Positions 21,383 to 33,400 of a stretch of DNA of 64,000 nt are shown here, one piece after another (the first letter of the stretch is position 1; the number at the start of each line of letters is the position of its first letter). This DNA comes from Stenocarpella maydis (lineage: Eukaryota > Ascomycota > Sordariomycetes > Diaporthales > Diaporthaceae). A program made the translations under genes and the position numbers. A model generated the notes under the pieces. The model did not search any database, was not told the origin of the DNA, and saw only the letters and a list, made by a program, of their open reading frames with translations. The stretch is taken from the NCBI GenBank assembly GCA_002270565.1, contig NQMI01000101.1, positions 1-64,000 on the forward strand. Direction: 5' to 3'.

Positions 21383-24059
21383 CTATACAATCAAGCCGTT
21401 CTGACCAGCTGTGCTCACTTCCTTTCTCCTCAGAGGCGCCCACCAACTGCCCTTCTCCTGAGCAGGCAGAGGAACGCCATTCGCCACTGCATTCGCAGGG
21501 AGACCGGCAGCACTGGCTTTGCGCCGCTTCGTACCCCTCCTAAGGCTCATCCGCCGCTTCCCGCCGACTACTGCTGCCTGGGACTCGGCCGCCTGCAAGA
21601 GCTGCTGCTGGAGCTGGAGCCGCCTCTCGTGGCGGCTGCGCGAGCGGTCGCTCCACCGGCCCATGTTGCCCTCGATGAAGTCGCCGATCTGACGGACTGC
21701 GCGCATGCCGGCGCGTGTTTGTAGGATGAAGATCAGCAGGAAGAAGGGGACGCAGACCCCGACCACTAGATTACCTTGTGTGAGCCACTGAAGCAGGTGG
21801 GAAGAAGAGGCCGGATTCCACCAGTTTCATCTCGCATGTTGCGATTGAACGCTGAGCAAGGTTGCTTACTAGTAACGGGAAAGCGCCAGTCATTGGCTGA
21901 GAAGGTGAACTCGGTGATGCCGAAGACAGACTTGACCGGTAGTTAGCCAGACCATCAGCATTTCCCATAGCCAAATGACCCGATTGGGACATCGCCGCGG
22001 GCTTACTCACCGTCACAAATGTCAAAGGCAGGAACAGCATCGAGACGCCGGTGAGGATCTTGATGTTATCGCCCTGCTCAATGGCCCTGCGGCTCTCCTT
22101 CACGGAGCTGCCGCTGAAGAGCTGCTCCCGAAGGCTGACAATCTCCTGCCTGACGAGCTCGTTTGCCTTGAAAACCTGCTTCAGGTCCTCGATGACCTGC
22201 TCCAGCTCTTGACGCAGCTTGCCCAGCTGCATCAGGTAGCCCCTTCCCTCGGGGCTGTCCGGGTCCGGGTGTGGCCACAGCGTCCGATCGCGCCCGGCCC
22301 AGAACTCCGGGGTGAAGGTGTCCGTGTAGGCATTGATCATGGACTTGATGCCATCATTAATCACTCCGAGCGAGTTGTAGGCCCAGAAGTACCGACGGCT
22401 GAAGGTGAAGTCCGCGTCCTCAAATAGCAGCTTGTCACGGAGCTTGACGTCGAACATGAACTGGTTCTGTGCGATGGCCTGATATTAGTCAAAGTCATGT
22501 ATGGGAAGAAATCACGAGCTAGTTTCTCGAATACATGGGAGATGCGTACCGGAGGCGTGATCAATTTCTCAATCCGATCATTGAGCTGCAGGTATCTTTT
22601 TGTTGCGTCCTTGTACTCAGCGACGAGGCGATTCAAGAACGCGTATGGCCCATTGTAGTAGCAGGGCTTTCTGATTGACTCGTTCTCTGCGTGGATATGG
22701 TCCGGGAAGCACTGTATATTGAGCAGATGATAAGGGGCGAAGGTATCATAGACGGCCCCAAGCTTGGCGCCCTTTCTCCGACCCCTTCGCAGCGGCACTT
22801 TGCTGACAGGGTCGCCCTCCAAAGCGAGCGCCAGTATTGAGCTGCACTCGGTGATGTTTATGTGATCTGGTGCTTTCCTGTCTGCCGGGCGATGATCATA
22901 CTGCTGCCAGGGGGCAGGCGTGAGGCCCTCGCCTACCACAGTGTAGTATTTGAACACAATGAAGAAGGTGCTCTGGTGTATGGGGTTTGCTTCAGCTGCC
23001 CTGTGCATATACGCAGTGGTTTTGCCCTGGTTTCCATGTGTAGACACAAGGTGCGAAAACAGCTCATCCATGTCGAAATGCTGGCTCATTGCGAGGTGGA
23101 TGCCCGCGAGGATGGCAGGTGACGGCTCCTGGAAAACTCTACGAGACGATAGTCAGTATCATGATTGAAGAACAAGGGCGGGCTTGCGCCACTAACGTAA
23201 CACGCCCGACAGCTGTGCCGTCAAGGTTGATATCCTAACACCCTGGTTAGCGCCCTGAGCCTATCGTGGACGGTGACTGTGTGGTGCGCACCTTGATAGT
23301 CTCCCACACCGTGGCCGGGTCGAGTACTTCATCCTCGGCTGTGCCTCGGTCATCATGCATAGTGGTGGCCTGTCCATTTCTGTCGATATCGTAGACCTCA
23401 TAAGTGGCTGCCACATTATCAGCGGCCAAGGAGTCCGAATCACTGCCGAACAGTGTCGATGCCTCGCACTGGCGGATGACCTCCCCCAGCACGGCCAAGG
23501 TTGCCTCCCTGTCCTCCGTGATACTCTGAAGGTGGCGAACCAGGTCTGGCCGTGTGTAAGATCTTTGTGCCAGTGACTTCTGGACACGCGGCCACCAGCT
23601 CGGCTCTGCCGGGAGCGATGAGCCCCGGGCCACTGTCGGTGGCAGTAGAGGCAGCGGAGTGAAGCTGCCGGAATCGTCGTCACTTTCCCACCCTGCACCG
23701 TCCAACACTTCACTCGCCAGATTGGAAAAGTGCCTTCGGTCTGCGAGCTCGTTGGTGAGCCGGCGCGGACGTCTGTCGACGTGACTGAGTTGCGATGAGG
23801 CTGGCTCGCTGGGGAATGTCGCCCTTGAGAGAGGCACGGGGGTCGAGTCTGCAGAGGCAGTGACTGGCCTCAGATGGGGAGAGTGAGGTGATCTGTCATT
23901 GCTCCCTGTTCTTTTCATACGCTGGTTTCCGTGCACGACATGCCCACGGTGGCCGTTCGTGACCTCGAGCAAGGCTCTGAGATTCTTGAGGCACTGCTCT
24001 TGGGAGCGCTCCAGGGAGCGGAAGAGCTCATCAACACTTCTCTGCTGAGTGGATGCCAT
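21383..24059 (-). CDS. CorA-like Mg2+ transporter family protein
   Basis: Six exons: 24059-23292, 23234-23197, 23138-22550, 22478-22011, 21930-21870 and 21774-21383 (771 aa). All five introns have GT..AG ends, CTAAC/CTGAC-type branches are visible in several, and all phases match. Residues 1-256 are Ser/Pro-rich and acidic. The middle contains the long helical cytosolic domain (RQELEQVIEDLKQVFKANEL). At about 608-628 lies ILTGVSMLFLPLTFVTSVFG, the TM1 block, and at about 642-660 TM2 (NLVVGVCVPFFLLIFILQT). The bacterial CorA selectivity motif GMN is replaced here by FGIT, as in many fungal CorA-like relatives, so Mg2+ transport is not certain. The tail after TM2 is basic and Arg/Gln-rich. Confidence 0.85.
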
Positions 24060-25400
24060 TGTGGTGTGAGATTATCAAGATAACGGAGTAGTGCAGGAGG
24101 ACGCACCCAGAACAAATAAATACCCAGGTCCATGAACGAAAGACAGGAGTGTGTCATTTATCAACCGGCCCCTTCGGAGCTGTGCGAGTTGGCCATCATC
24201 GGCCTGGCTTGCACTCAAGCCTCAGCAGAATCCTATCCCATTCGAGACCAGGACACTGCATATGGTTTCATGTCTGTCATTGGGTGTGTTGGAGCTCAGC
24301 CGCAATATAGCTCTGTGGGTGCCTTGATTTGGCTGCCGATTCAGGACATGGCCCGACATATGGCAGCAGTGGCATTCCAGTCACTTGACCAGGTGGCAGA
24401 CGCCCAAATCGTGTGAGGGCTTAGCAGGAGCACGCTCGTTCCTCGTTCAGCTGTCAAGCCCGTTTGGTTTGCCCAGCCCAGCCCAAGTCGGCATGGCTTT
24501 TGGGGGGAGGGGGGTTGCCAAGACGAGTGCACACTGACAGGGCGTGGGGGAATGTAAGCAGTGAGGCTTGCTGGCGTCGGACGGAAGCCATCTCTCCTCT
24601 CCCGATTTGCCCAGGTCAACGGTGTTCGCCCTAGTCCGACAACTCCGCCATCACTTGCAGAGCCTCCCTCTCAACGGCGGCGTGACTACTGGGGCAGACG
24701 TCACCGGCCTAGACAAGTGTGCCTACGTAGCTCCTGGGAAGCCAAGAGCCACCACCGTCCGGTCTCGCAACAGTCTAGGCTGCGCGGAGGCGCACGAAGC
24801 ACGCAGGTCAAGCCTCGTCCGGTGAGAGAAATCTCGAGCGTGGACGGCAGAAAGGCTGATATGCTGTGCCTCTTCTAAGCCAGCGGTTTTCTACAGTCCG
24901 GTCACCGAGCCGAACTCCTAGTGAAGCTGCCACCAGCAACCAAGGAATAACGGGAGGTCTATTACAATTCTGAACTCGGATTGTATCTGAAGACGGCGCA
25001 ATGCCACACCATAGGTTGTTTCTGTAGTCCAGGATGAGTCAAGCCAGCCTCTGTTGTCTGTCGAACCCCTAGACCTGCCGCAATCCCGTCAACAGTGAAG
25101 TGTATGTATTTTTCATAATGCATTAACCATCCATCATCCTGAGTCTAGTGCTTTGCCGAATCTGGTCAAAGGGGATATCATGACATAAGGTAACGCCGGA
25201 CAAGTGAGGCCAAAATGAGTAGAATGCTTGGTTAGTGGGCCATGACCTCCGGGTGTTGCGCACCTGATGCCCTGTCAGTATAACTATTTGCGCTTCCGGT
25301 AACAAAGAAAGGGACGGCGTCAGTGGCAGCAAGGCCGCTCAGCTAAGCCTCGCTAAGTCACCGACAACATTGCAAAGGCAGGCAAAGAAATCCTTGGGTA
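24060..25400. other. Intergenic, no gene seen
   Basis: 1.3 kb between the CorA-like gene and ASF1. Overlapping GC-driven frames at 24561-24878 are not supported. No repeats of note. Confidence 0.6.
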
Positions 25401-26425
25401 CTAACCAGAGTCCGGGGCATCATCCATGTCAACATCCATGCCGTCTCCATCGGCGGGCTGGCCCTCCAGCTCCTCCTCTTCCTCCTCAATCTCGTCTTCG
25501 CTTTCGCCATCAATGTCGACACTGCCATCCTCGGACATCTCATCGTCCTCATGAACGTGCTCGCCATTCTCAGCGGCAATGCCAGCCATGGCGGCGTCCT
25601 CTCCAACGGCAGAAGGCTCCCCGCTGGCGGCGACGACTCCGGCCACCTCCTCGACATCGTCCTCGGCCTCGTCTGCGCCGTAGTCCTCGTCATCGGGCGC
25701 GAGATCAGCATCTGGTTGCTCAGGGGGGAATTCGGCGGGGGCAGTTGCATCGTTGTCCCTGCGGTGGGAAAGAGACGTCAATTTCACTCTATCGCAAGAG
25801 GAGAAGAAAGAGACGCAGTTGAAGACGTACCATTTGATAGCAAAGCGAGTCACACGGGGCTTCTCGGCGAGGATGTTGCGGCGGATCTTCTCGATGATGG
25901 GCTTGGCGGGAGGGTCGGCGTTGAGCTCCTCAGACTCATACTCGTTGTTGACATAGTATCCCACGCGCACGAACTCTCGGCCGTCGTAGGCGCAAGTCAG
26001 GAGCACAACGGTCACGCCCATGACCTCGGCGTCGGGAATGCGCTTGGTGTCAGGGGCATCGGCCTCGAAAATGAACTTGTTGACGCCGACGGGGATAGGC
26101 CCGACCAGCAGGGTGTCCAGCTCCTGGTCATATTGATCTCTTGGGTAGTACCTTTCTGTCAGTACAAGGGCGCTCGAGTACGGGTCGCGGTATGGTGATC
26201 AGGGCTTACGAGGTAGCAGAGCCGACATAAGTCAGCTTCCACTCGAGATCTGCAGAACGGTGGTTGTCAGAAACGGCCATGGGTCCGCGGACGGGTGTGT
26301 GGAGGAGTTTTCTCACCCTTCTCGAGCTGCTCCAAACACTCAAAAGTGATCTCAAACTGGTAGTTCTCGGTGAACCTGGCAGGGTTGTTGAGGATATTGA
26401 CCCCAAGAAGCGACACGACAGACAT
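25401..26425 (-). CDS. asf1: Histone H3-H4 chaperone ASF1
   Basis: Four exons: 26425-26317, 26249-26210, 26151-25831 and 25758-25401, giving 275 aa. The N-terminal ASF1 core (about residues 1-158) begins [18 protein letters not shown] and contains [58 protein letters not shown] and VGYYVNNEY, all diagnostic of this immunoglobulin-like chaperone that binds the H3-H4 dimer. The last exon encodes the acidic Asp/Glu tail ([16 protein letters not shown] and flanking acid patches) typical of fungal ASF1. It acts in the nucleus in replication-coupled and replication-independent nucleosome assembly. The gene is head-to-head with RNA14, sharing about 1.2 kb of upstream sequence. Splice sites: GTGAGA..CTGCAG, GTAAGC..AAAG, GTACGT..CCGCAG. 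Confidence 0.96.
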
Positions 26426-27660
26426 TGTGGGTGGTGAGAAGGGGGAGAGCGGAAATGATGATGCCGGTCAGTACTTTGTTATTTGCGTGCTTGGGCGCGG
26501 AGCTACTGGGGAGTGCTGCTTTCTGATGCACGAGATGCTCGACGACGATAGACTTGCGATGTTGAGAACAAGTAGCACGAGACAATGATAGGCACAAAGA
26601 GCTGTGTCTTGTTGTCTATGGCAGATGTAGTCGTGATAGCAGCCAAGTGTTGCAGGTAGAGAAGAAGTGCAGGAGGAAACCGTCAAGGCTTGAATCAAAG
26701 CGCAAAAGCTAGAGTCCAAGTCGAAGTTGGTGGGTTGAGCAGCACTGACGCGCCTCCACCCTGCTTGTGTCTCTTAGACCGCGGTTAATGGAGGCAGTCG
26801 CGGAGGTCGCGCCTGGAGGTCGCGACTGGAGGGGAGGGGAGGGGGGACAGGGCGACAGGGCGACAGGGCGACAGGGCAACAGGGGCTGCAGGTCCCTTGA
26901 TCCATCATGGCAAGGTACCTGGGTACTAGTGTAACTATGCTAAAGTACTTATGTAAGTAAGTATCTAGGTACTGCACATGTGGCGTCACTACACTACACA
27001 AAGAGTTGCCAGTCATGTCTCCGGCAGGCAGTCAGTCTCTCTCCCCCAGGGGTTCCACCGGCAAGGAGTCCAGCTCTTTTCACTTGACCTTGAGCTATCC
27101 AAGCAGGCCAAGGTGGTCCGGTCTGTCTTAGTCTGGTCTTGCTGGTCGCCAAAACACCACACATAATCTGCACGACACAACCTTGACCAAGCTGTGTTTC
27201 CCAGTCAAATCCACCAAGGTCGGCTCCCCAATTATCACAGACTGCATCTCCAAGCCAGCCTTTTTAATCATTCTTGCCTTCAACTTCGTCTTTTCTGCTT
27301 CTGCAATTCATCTCTTCTTCGGCTCACTCCCTTGTTGGTCATCACCCGCTGCCAACCAGTCGCTTTGCGTCTTCAAGGCTTGTCCTGGTGTAAAAAAGGG
27401 CCAGCAGCTGTCCCCCGACACCCAACCCTTGTCCCGCTCCCAAACCGCCGTCCCTTTGTCAAAAGACCGACTGACCGCTCTCCGCCCGGTTTCGATGTGC
27501 TTCATTTAGAGACTGCGACCACTTCTCACGTCGCGAGCTTGACTGCGACGCCAGCCAACACTGGACGTTACCGGACCACTTCGTACCCGTGCCCATTCGT
27601 CCGCCGTCCAACGACTTTCCTTGCTGCGAATCGCCTGCGACCAGCTCGTACATCGCAATC
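26426..27660. promoter_or_regulatory. Divergent promoter/leader region of ASF1 and RNA14
   Basis: The two genes are transcribed away from each other from this 1.2-kb stretch. The half next to RNA14 (about 27180-27660) is pyrimidine-rich, typical of a 5' leader, and contains short open frames that would act as upstream ORFs if included in the mRNA. A 9-bp GCGACAGGG array lies at about 26840-26880. I did not identify a defined transcription-factor site. Confidence 0.5.
26840..26880. repeat. 9-bp tandem repeat (GCGACAGGG-type)
   Basis: About four head-to-tail copies of GGGCGACA occur directly, preceded by related ggaggggaggggaggggg sequence. It lies between the divergent ASF1 and RNA14 genes. 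Confidence 0.75.
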
Positions 27661-30600
27661 ATGGCGAGCGAAGCTGTCGAGGAGAACACATGGGCTCAGG
27701 GTGATGGCGACAATGAAGTCGAGGGAGGCAATGAGAATATACAACTTAGTGACAACACACAAGACCAAGACTTGAATCGTTCCGCTTCCGCTTCCGCTCC
27801 CGCTCCTGCTTCTGCAGCCCCTCAAACATCTGGTGATTCCGCACCCATTGCTGATGGCGCCTCCGAAGATGTGGGTGAATACGACCCAGAGTCTGTCTCT
27901 GTGACTCCACTGCCGCAAGTCGGCCAGCAGGCGTCCCCGGAGCCTGCCCTTCCCCAGCCTGCTCCTCAGCCGGCCAACAAGAAGCGCAAGACGGCCGGAG
28001 GTTTCCTAGTGGGAGACTCCGAATCTGAGGACGATGACTCCCCGGCACCTGCGCCTGCTTCCACTGGTCCTGCTGCTGAGCCAACCCAAGCTTCTCACCT
28101 TGTTCCTCACTCTTCCCCTCTTGCTTCCACCCCTGTCCAGGCAGCCCAGGGAGCTGTGTCTAATGTACCCCCGACTTCTCAGGCGAATAATGCCCCGGCT
28201 GCGTCGGTCCAAGAACCAGACAGTGGTCCCGCTGCCCTAGTCAAGAACGGTGTCAAGCCTCCCCAGGATCCTGTCACCACGCTTGAGGCGCGCATCAAGG
28301 AGGATCCTCGCGGGGCTATGGATGCCTGGCTGGACCTCATGGCCGAATTCAAGTCGCGGAACAATGTCGAGAACATCCGATCCGTTTACGAGCGATTCCT
28401 GGCTGTCTTTCCACAGTCGGTAAGTTCTCGTCCCTGCCCCAAGCTTGCTGGTTTTGTGCTGATCAGAACCAGGCGGATGTATGGACCGCATACATGGAGC
28501 TGGAGCTGAGCATGAACAATTTCGGTGCTGCGGAGGAGTTGTTCAAGAGGACCTTGCCGACTATCCGGAATGTGAGGCTGTGGACCGTGTACCTCGACTA
28601 CATTCGACGACGCAACGACTTGAGCGACACTACAGGCAGGGCCCGGGAGACTATCGCGCAGTGCTTTGAGTTTGTTCTTGGCAGTGTCGGCGTGGACAAG
28701 GATTCGGGACCAATCTGGGCAGATTACATCCAGTTCATCAAGTCTGGGCCAGGCCAGGTTGGGGAGACTGATTGGGCGAGTCGGCAGAAGATGGACCAGC
28801 TCCGAAAGACATATCAACGAGCCATTGCCATCCCCACTCGGAACCTCAACACGCTATGGCGTGAGTACGACCAATTCGAAATGGGAATCGACAAGAAGGT
28901 CGGGCGTGCGCTTCTCGCCCAACACTCACCGAATTACATGTCCGCCAAAAGCACCAACATGGCCCTGGACAACATCACGCGGGGGCTACAACGTACGAAC
29001 CTCCCACGTCTTCCGCCTGCGCCTGGCTTCGAGGGCGATGACGAGTACACCGAGCAGATTGAGCTATGGAAGAAGTGGATCAGCTATGAACAGTCGGATC
29101 CCCTCGACCTGAAGACGGAAGATCCTGCCGCGTGGAAAAACAGAGTCCACTACGTTTACCAACAGGCTCTGATGGCCCTTCGGTTCTGGCCAGAAATGTG
29201 GGTCGATGCTGCGGAGTGGTGCTTCGACAATGAAATGGTTGGTGCGGACGGGAGAGATACGGGTCTTGAATTCCTGCTGCAGGGCATCGAGGCTAACCCC
29301 GAGAGTGTCTTGCTTGCTCTCAAGCATGCGGATCGCATCGAGGCCACTTATCCTGTTGCCGAGGGGGATGAAGCAAAGGCCAACCGCGGCAATGCCATCA
29401 AGGCTCCTTACAACAAAGTCCTAGACACGCTGTATGACCTCGTCAAGAAAGCCAAGGACCAGGAAAAGGCGGTCATTGAAAAGATCAATGAGAACAGTGG
29501 CTCTGACTCTGCGGCCCCAAGATCGGCAGACGACGAAGAGGATGCCGGCGCATCGGAAGAGAAAGAAGCCAGGATGGCCGCGAAACAGGCACAAATCAAG
29601 GCCATAGAGCAGGGATTCTCGGCTCGGACGAGCGTTTTGTCTCGGACCATCTCTTTTGTCTGGATCGCTCTCGCAAGAGCAATGCGCCGTGTCCAAGGCA
29701 AAGGCGTTGTGGGTAGCCCCATCGGTGGCATGCGCCAGGTTTTCACAGACGCCCGCCAGAGAGGCCGCCTCACGAGCGATGTCTATGTCGCAATCGCTCT
29801 TATGGAGTGGAAGGTATACAAAGACAACGCTGGTGTTAAGATTTTTGAGCGAGGTGCGAGGCTCTTCCCTGAGGACGAATACTTCATGGTCGAGTACCTC
29901 CAGTTCCTTCATTCAAGGGATGATTTCACAAGTGAGTTGAGACTATGCAAACCTGCCCGTAAAGAAGTTAACGGACAACACAGATGCCAGAGTTGTCTTT
30001 GAAAATTGTGTCAAGAGGATGGTGGAGAAACCCGGCTCTGTCGAAAAGGCAAAGGCCTTGTTTGCCTACTTTCACAAGCACGAGTCCCAATACGGTGACA
30101 GATCTCAATTCGTCAAGCTGGAGCAACGAATGGCCGAGCTTTTCCCTGGAGACCCCAAGCTGGCTCATTTCAAGGCACGTTTTGCAACCGTGAACTTCGA
30201 TCCAATCGCAGCGCGTATCATCGTGTCACCGTCTGCTCAGCTGCGTCCCAAGAACATCATGCCCTCGATCGAGCAACGAGGGTCCATTTTGAACAGCCCT
30301 CGGCCCTCTGTTCGACAGCCGAACAGTCCTCGGCCCCAATTCATCAACTCGCCAAAGCGGCCTCTTCCCGTCGAGGATTTTGACGACTCGTTGAATCCTC
30401 CTCGCAAGATGCAGCGCGGCGAATCGCCGCTCAAGGGCGCAGCTGGCAGGCGTCTCAATCAGCAGAATCGCATGCAAGCCGCCCCTATCTCCCGCGACAT
30501 CACTTTCCTCCTGAGCCAAATACCACCGTCTTCTGCCTATGATTTTCCTCGGTTTGATTCGGGCAACATGGTACGGTTTCTTCGGGAGATACCCGTCCCG

Positions 30601-31047
30601 GATTTTGCCTCTTGGAAGAGCAGCCAAGACCGGGGTATGCGCGATGGCGGGGCCAGGATGCCGTCGTCGCATGCTCGCCAGGTGTCGGCCGACGTTACCC
30701 AGTACCCATTCCAGGGCCGCAACTCTCCGCGGCCTCAGAGCCCCTTTGGCGCAAGCCGTGGGCAGATTGCATCCGCTGCTGCTACTTACAGGCAGTCTTC
30801 TCTGCGCCCGGGATCTAGTGGCTCGGGGTACGAGCCACCGCCTCCGGCTTCAGTGTATGGGCAAACTGCACCCCCTGGACCGCCGCCGATGGGATATGCT
30901 GCACCATCGATGGTGCCCACCCCTGAGGGAAACTGGCCGCCACCTATGTATGGCGCTCCTCCGGGCCAAGCCCAGTACACTGTTCCGACCCCTCCTTTTG
31001 GCCAGGGTCCTCCCCAACACGACCAGTACAATGGGCGCTACTACTAG
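27661..31047 (+). CDS. rna14: mRNA 3'-end processing protein Rna14 (CstF77 homologue)
   Basis: Three exons: 27661-28419, 28473-29931 and 29984-31047 (1093 aa). Introns are 53 and 52 nt (GTAAGT..ACCAG and GTGAGT..ACACAG). Residues 1-230 are Ala/Pro/Ser-rich and disordered with an NKKRKT basic patch. From about 235 a series of HAT (half-a-TPR) repeats follows, recognised by alternating Trp/Tyr helices such as AWLDLMAEFKSRNN, VWTAYMELELSMNN, RLWTVYLDYIRRRND, EQIELWKKWISYEQSD and YVAIALMEWKVYKD, the Suf/Rna14 core. The C-terminus is Pro/Gly-rich, and contains IPPSSAYDFPRFD and MVRFLREIPVPDF, which fit the short 'monkeytail' Rna15-binding element. The protein is a scaffold of cleavage factor IA in pre-mRNA cleavage and polyadenylation. 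Confidence 0.95.
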
Positions 31048-33400
31048 GTTGATCAACGCGCATCCCACATGGGATTTCCGGAGTATGGTCGGTCTCGCGG
31101 TTGCGGAACTCAACTTGCTACTTCCGAATGGTAACCCTGTCTTTGATCTCCCTGACCACTGTCAAAAGCCGGCGCTCATTGGCGCCGACGGGCATCACCA
31201 CCGACACACAGCTTCGGGTCCTGCGGGTCAACAGGGGCCGGGGCTGCCAGGAGTATGCGTCAAGATTGGTTTCAATGGTTCCATTTGCATGGTTTGTCGC
31301 GTTCAGTGGGACAACGGCATCTTGATAGAATATGCCATGTACTAATGACAGGGGAAGGGTGGGCAGTTGCCTCTTATGGCCTGCGCTATTTTCTTGGGCG
31401 GACTTCGAGGGTGGAAAGGAGTCTCAAGGTGACAAAACTGCATTGGGGACGAGTCCGCCGGATGACGGTCGTACTACGATTAGTACGATGAGATGGCCAT
31501 AGATCAATGACAGGCCTCAGTTCATGGACTGTTGGCCTGCACTACAGACTCTAAGTTGTGCTTGATCACGGAGTATCAAGTACGGCAACCAATTTCCTGC
31601 GCACATCTGGGGTTTTACACAGGCCATTCACATCGTGCTTAGGTAGCGAGATAGGTCATGGAAGGACATCTTATGCACATCATGATATCGTCCTTGTTCA
31701 AATACCGCGCTCGACAGGTGTAGTGTGGGATGGAGATAAAATATACCTATGCAGGTACAGACCCGTGAATCATCAATTGATACACTGATGAGGACCCCAC
31801 TCTCAACTCCCAGCTTCTTCTATAGTCTCGCCGCCAAGGCTTTCTACACCACTACTTCAACAAATGCAAACTGCGCTAATTGTCACACTCTTGACGCAGA
31901 CAAACTTGTGTCTAGCTTCAAAGGTCTAGTCAAGTAAGACTACCAGTGACACACTCCGCCCTCACTTTCCGTTGTTAGTGCCGGAAGTGTCCGAGGCAAC
32001 AAGCCATGCGTCAAAACGCTTTCATTGCCACCTTTACTCTCATACTTCCTCTCTCCGGTTTCAAATCTTGCAAGCTTGCAGTGGTACCCAAGAAGAGGCA
32101 CCTCCTAGACCTTGGATCTCGGCCCGACATGGCAACTTTCAGTGGTTGAGACTTCTCTGTAGCAGATTCTGTGCAAATGCCAGAGCCCCAATGCACGAAG
32201 TGCCCACGTGACAAGACTCATATATATTCCCCCCCCCCCAACGGCGAATACCTAGGTACTTCTTATGCTTGAAACTGTAACGCGCACAGCCGTTGTGCTC
32301 GCTGGTTGTCTAGACTCCTCTGCGGGTTCAAGTGTTCTTCTTCGTCTCGCGCTTCCATATCCTCTCAGAACTTTGTGTATCTTGCCGCTCGGGGCTACTC
32401 GTCCGTCCGTTGTGCAACTGATTGCTCATGGGAGAATGCTTGGTCCAAGGAGTTGTCTCTAGTCTCGCTTCAGGAGCCACCATTCGACTCCAAGCCGAGA
32501 CTTGCAGCTGCACAATTTTGAAAGAGGCCCAGGTCGACTGCTGCTTGATCTGGAGTCTTGGGGCTCGTTGATTCGTTGTTGATGGCAGGCAATGCTGAGC
32601 AACAAATTGTGTCACTTGACGCCTGGTGACTTCGTGTGTTGCCCCTGTCTGCCTCACTGACGCCGGTAGGCTTTTCCGGTGACAGGATATCCTTCCTAAT
32701 TGTTGCTGCTCTGACACATATCCAGATATAAGCCTGCTGACGGCCTCAAATCACTCCCCGGCCGCATCTTGCCTATGTCCATAACCTGGTCAAGTGCGAA
32801 AATGACCTGGCAAACAGACCCTCTGCAGATGGTGCTTGTGTGTGCTTGGGTATTCATATTCCTCTGCCGTGTTCGACGACGGGCAGCCCCCAGCACGATA
32901 TTCCTGTCAGGAGGGTAAAACAGAAGTTTGCTAGACAACCATGATTCAACCATGCAGAAGCAACACCTTGCTTGACAACCAGGCGTGTTGTCCAAGTGAG
33001 CGGGGATCAGACAGAGTTCCTCGAGGCTACCTCTCGTACCTAGGTATGAGGGTACTGAGCTCAGCCAGCCGTTTACATGACCCGCGCCACTTTTTGCGGT
33101 TTTTTGATAGAGGTATCCGGCCCCGCGAGAGAGGAAGGGATTGGAGGACAAATGAGCTTGAGAGGGCCTGTAAAGCCTCAGGTTTATATCATAACAATCT
33201 GGCTTCAGGGAGGCATTTTTGTGTCAGTGTAGGCGTCCTCTGCCCTGAGACGTGGTGATGGAAGGCTGGGTCTAGATTCTCAGTGACACTGTCGATACTG
33301 CTGGGTTCCTCGAGGCGCATACAGAACAATAGACAGCAGCAACTCAGAAGCCATTGTCAATCTGCCCATGTGAGCAGCTGTGGCAGCAAGCCATCATTGG
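31048..33400. other. Intergenic, no gene seen
   Basis: The 3' side of RNA14 and distal upstream region of the Argonaute gene. It holds a short C10 run near 32230 and otherwise featureless sequence. No supported frame. Confidence 0.55.
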
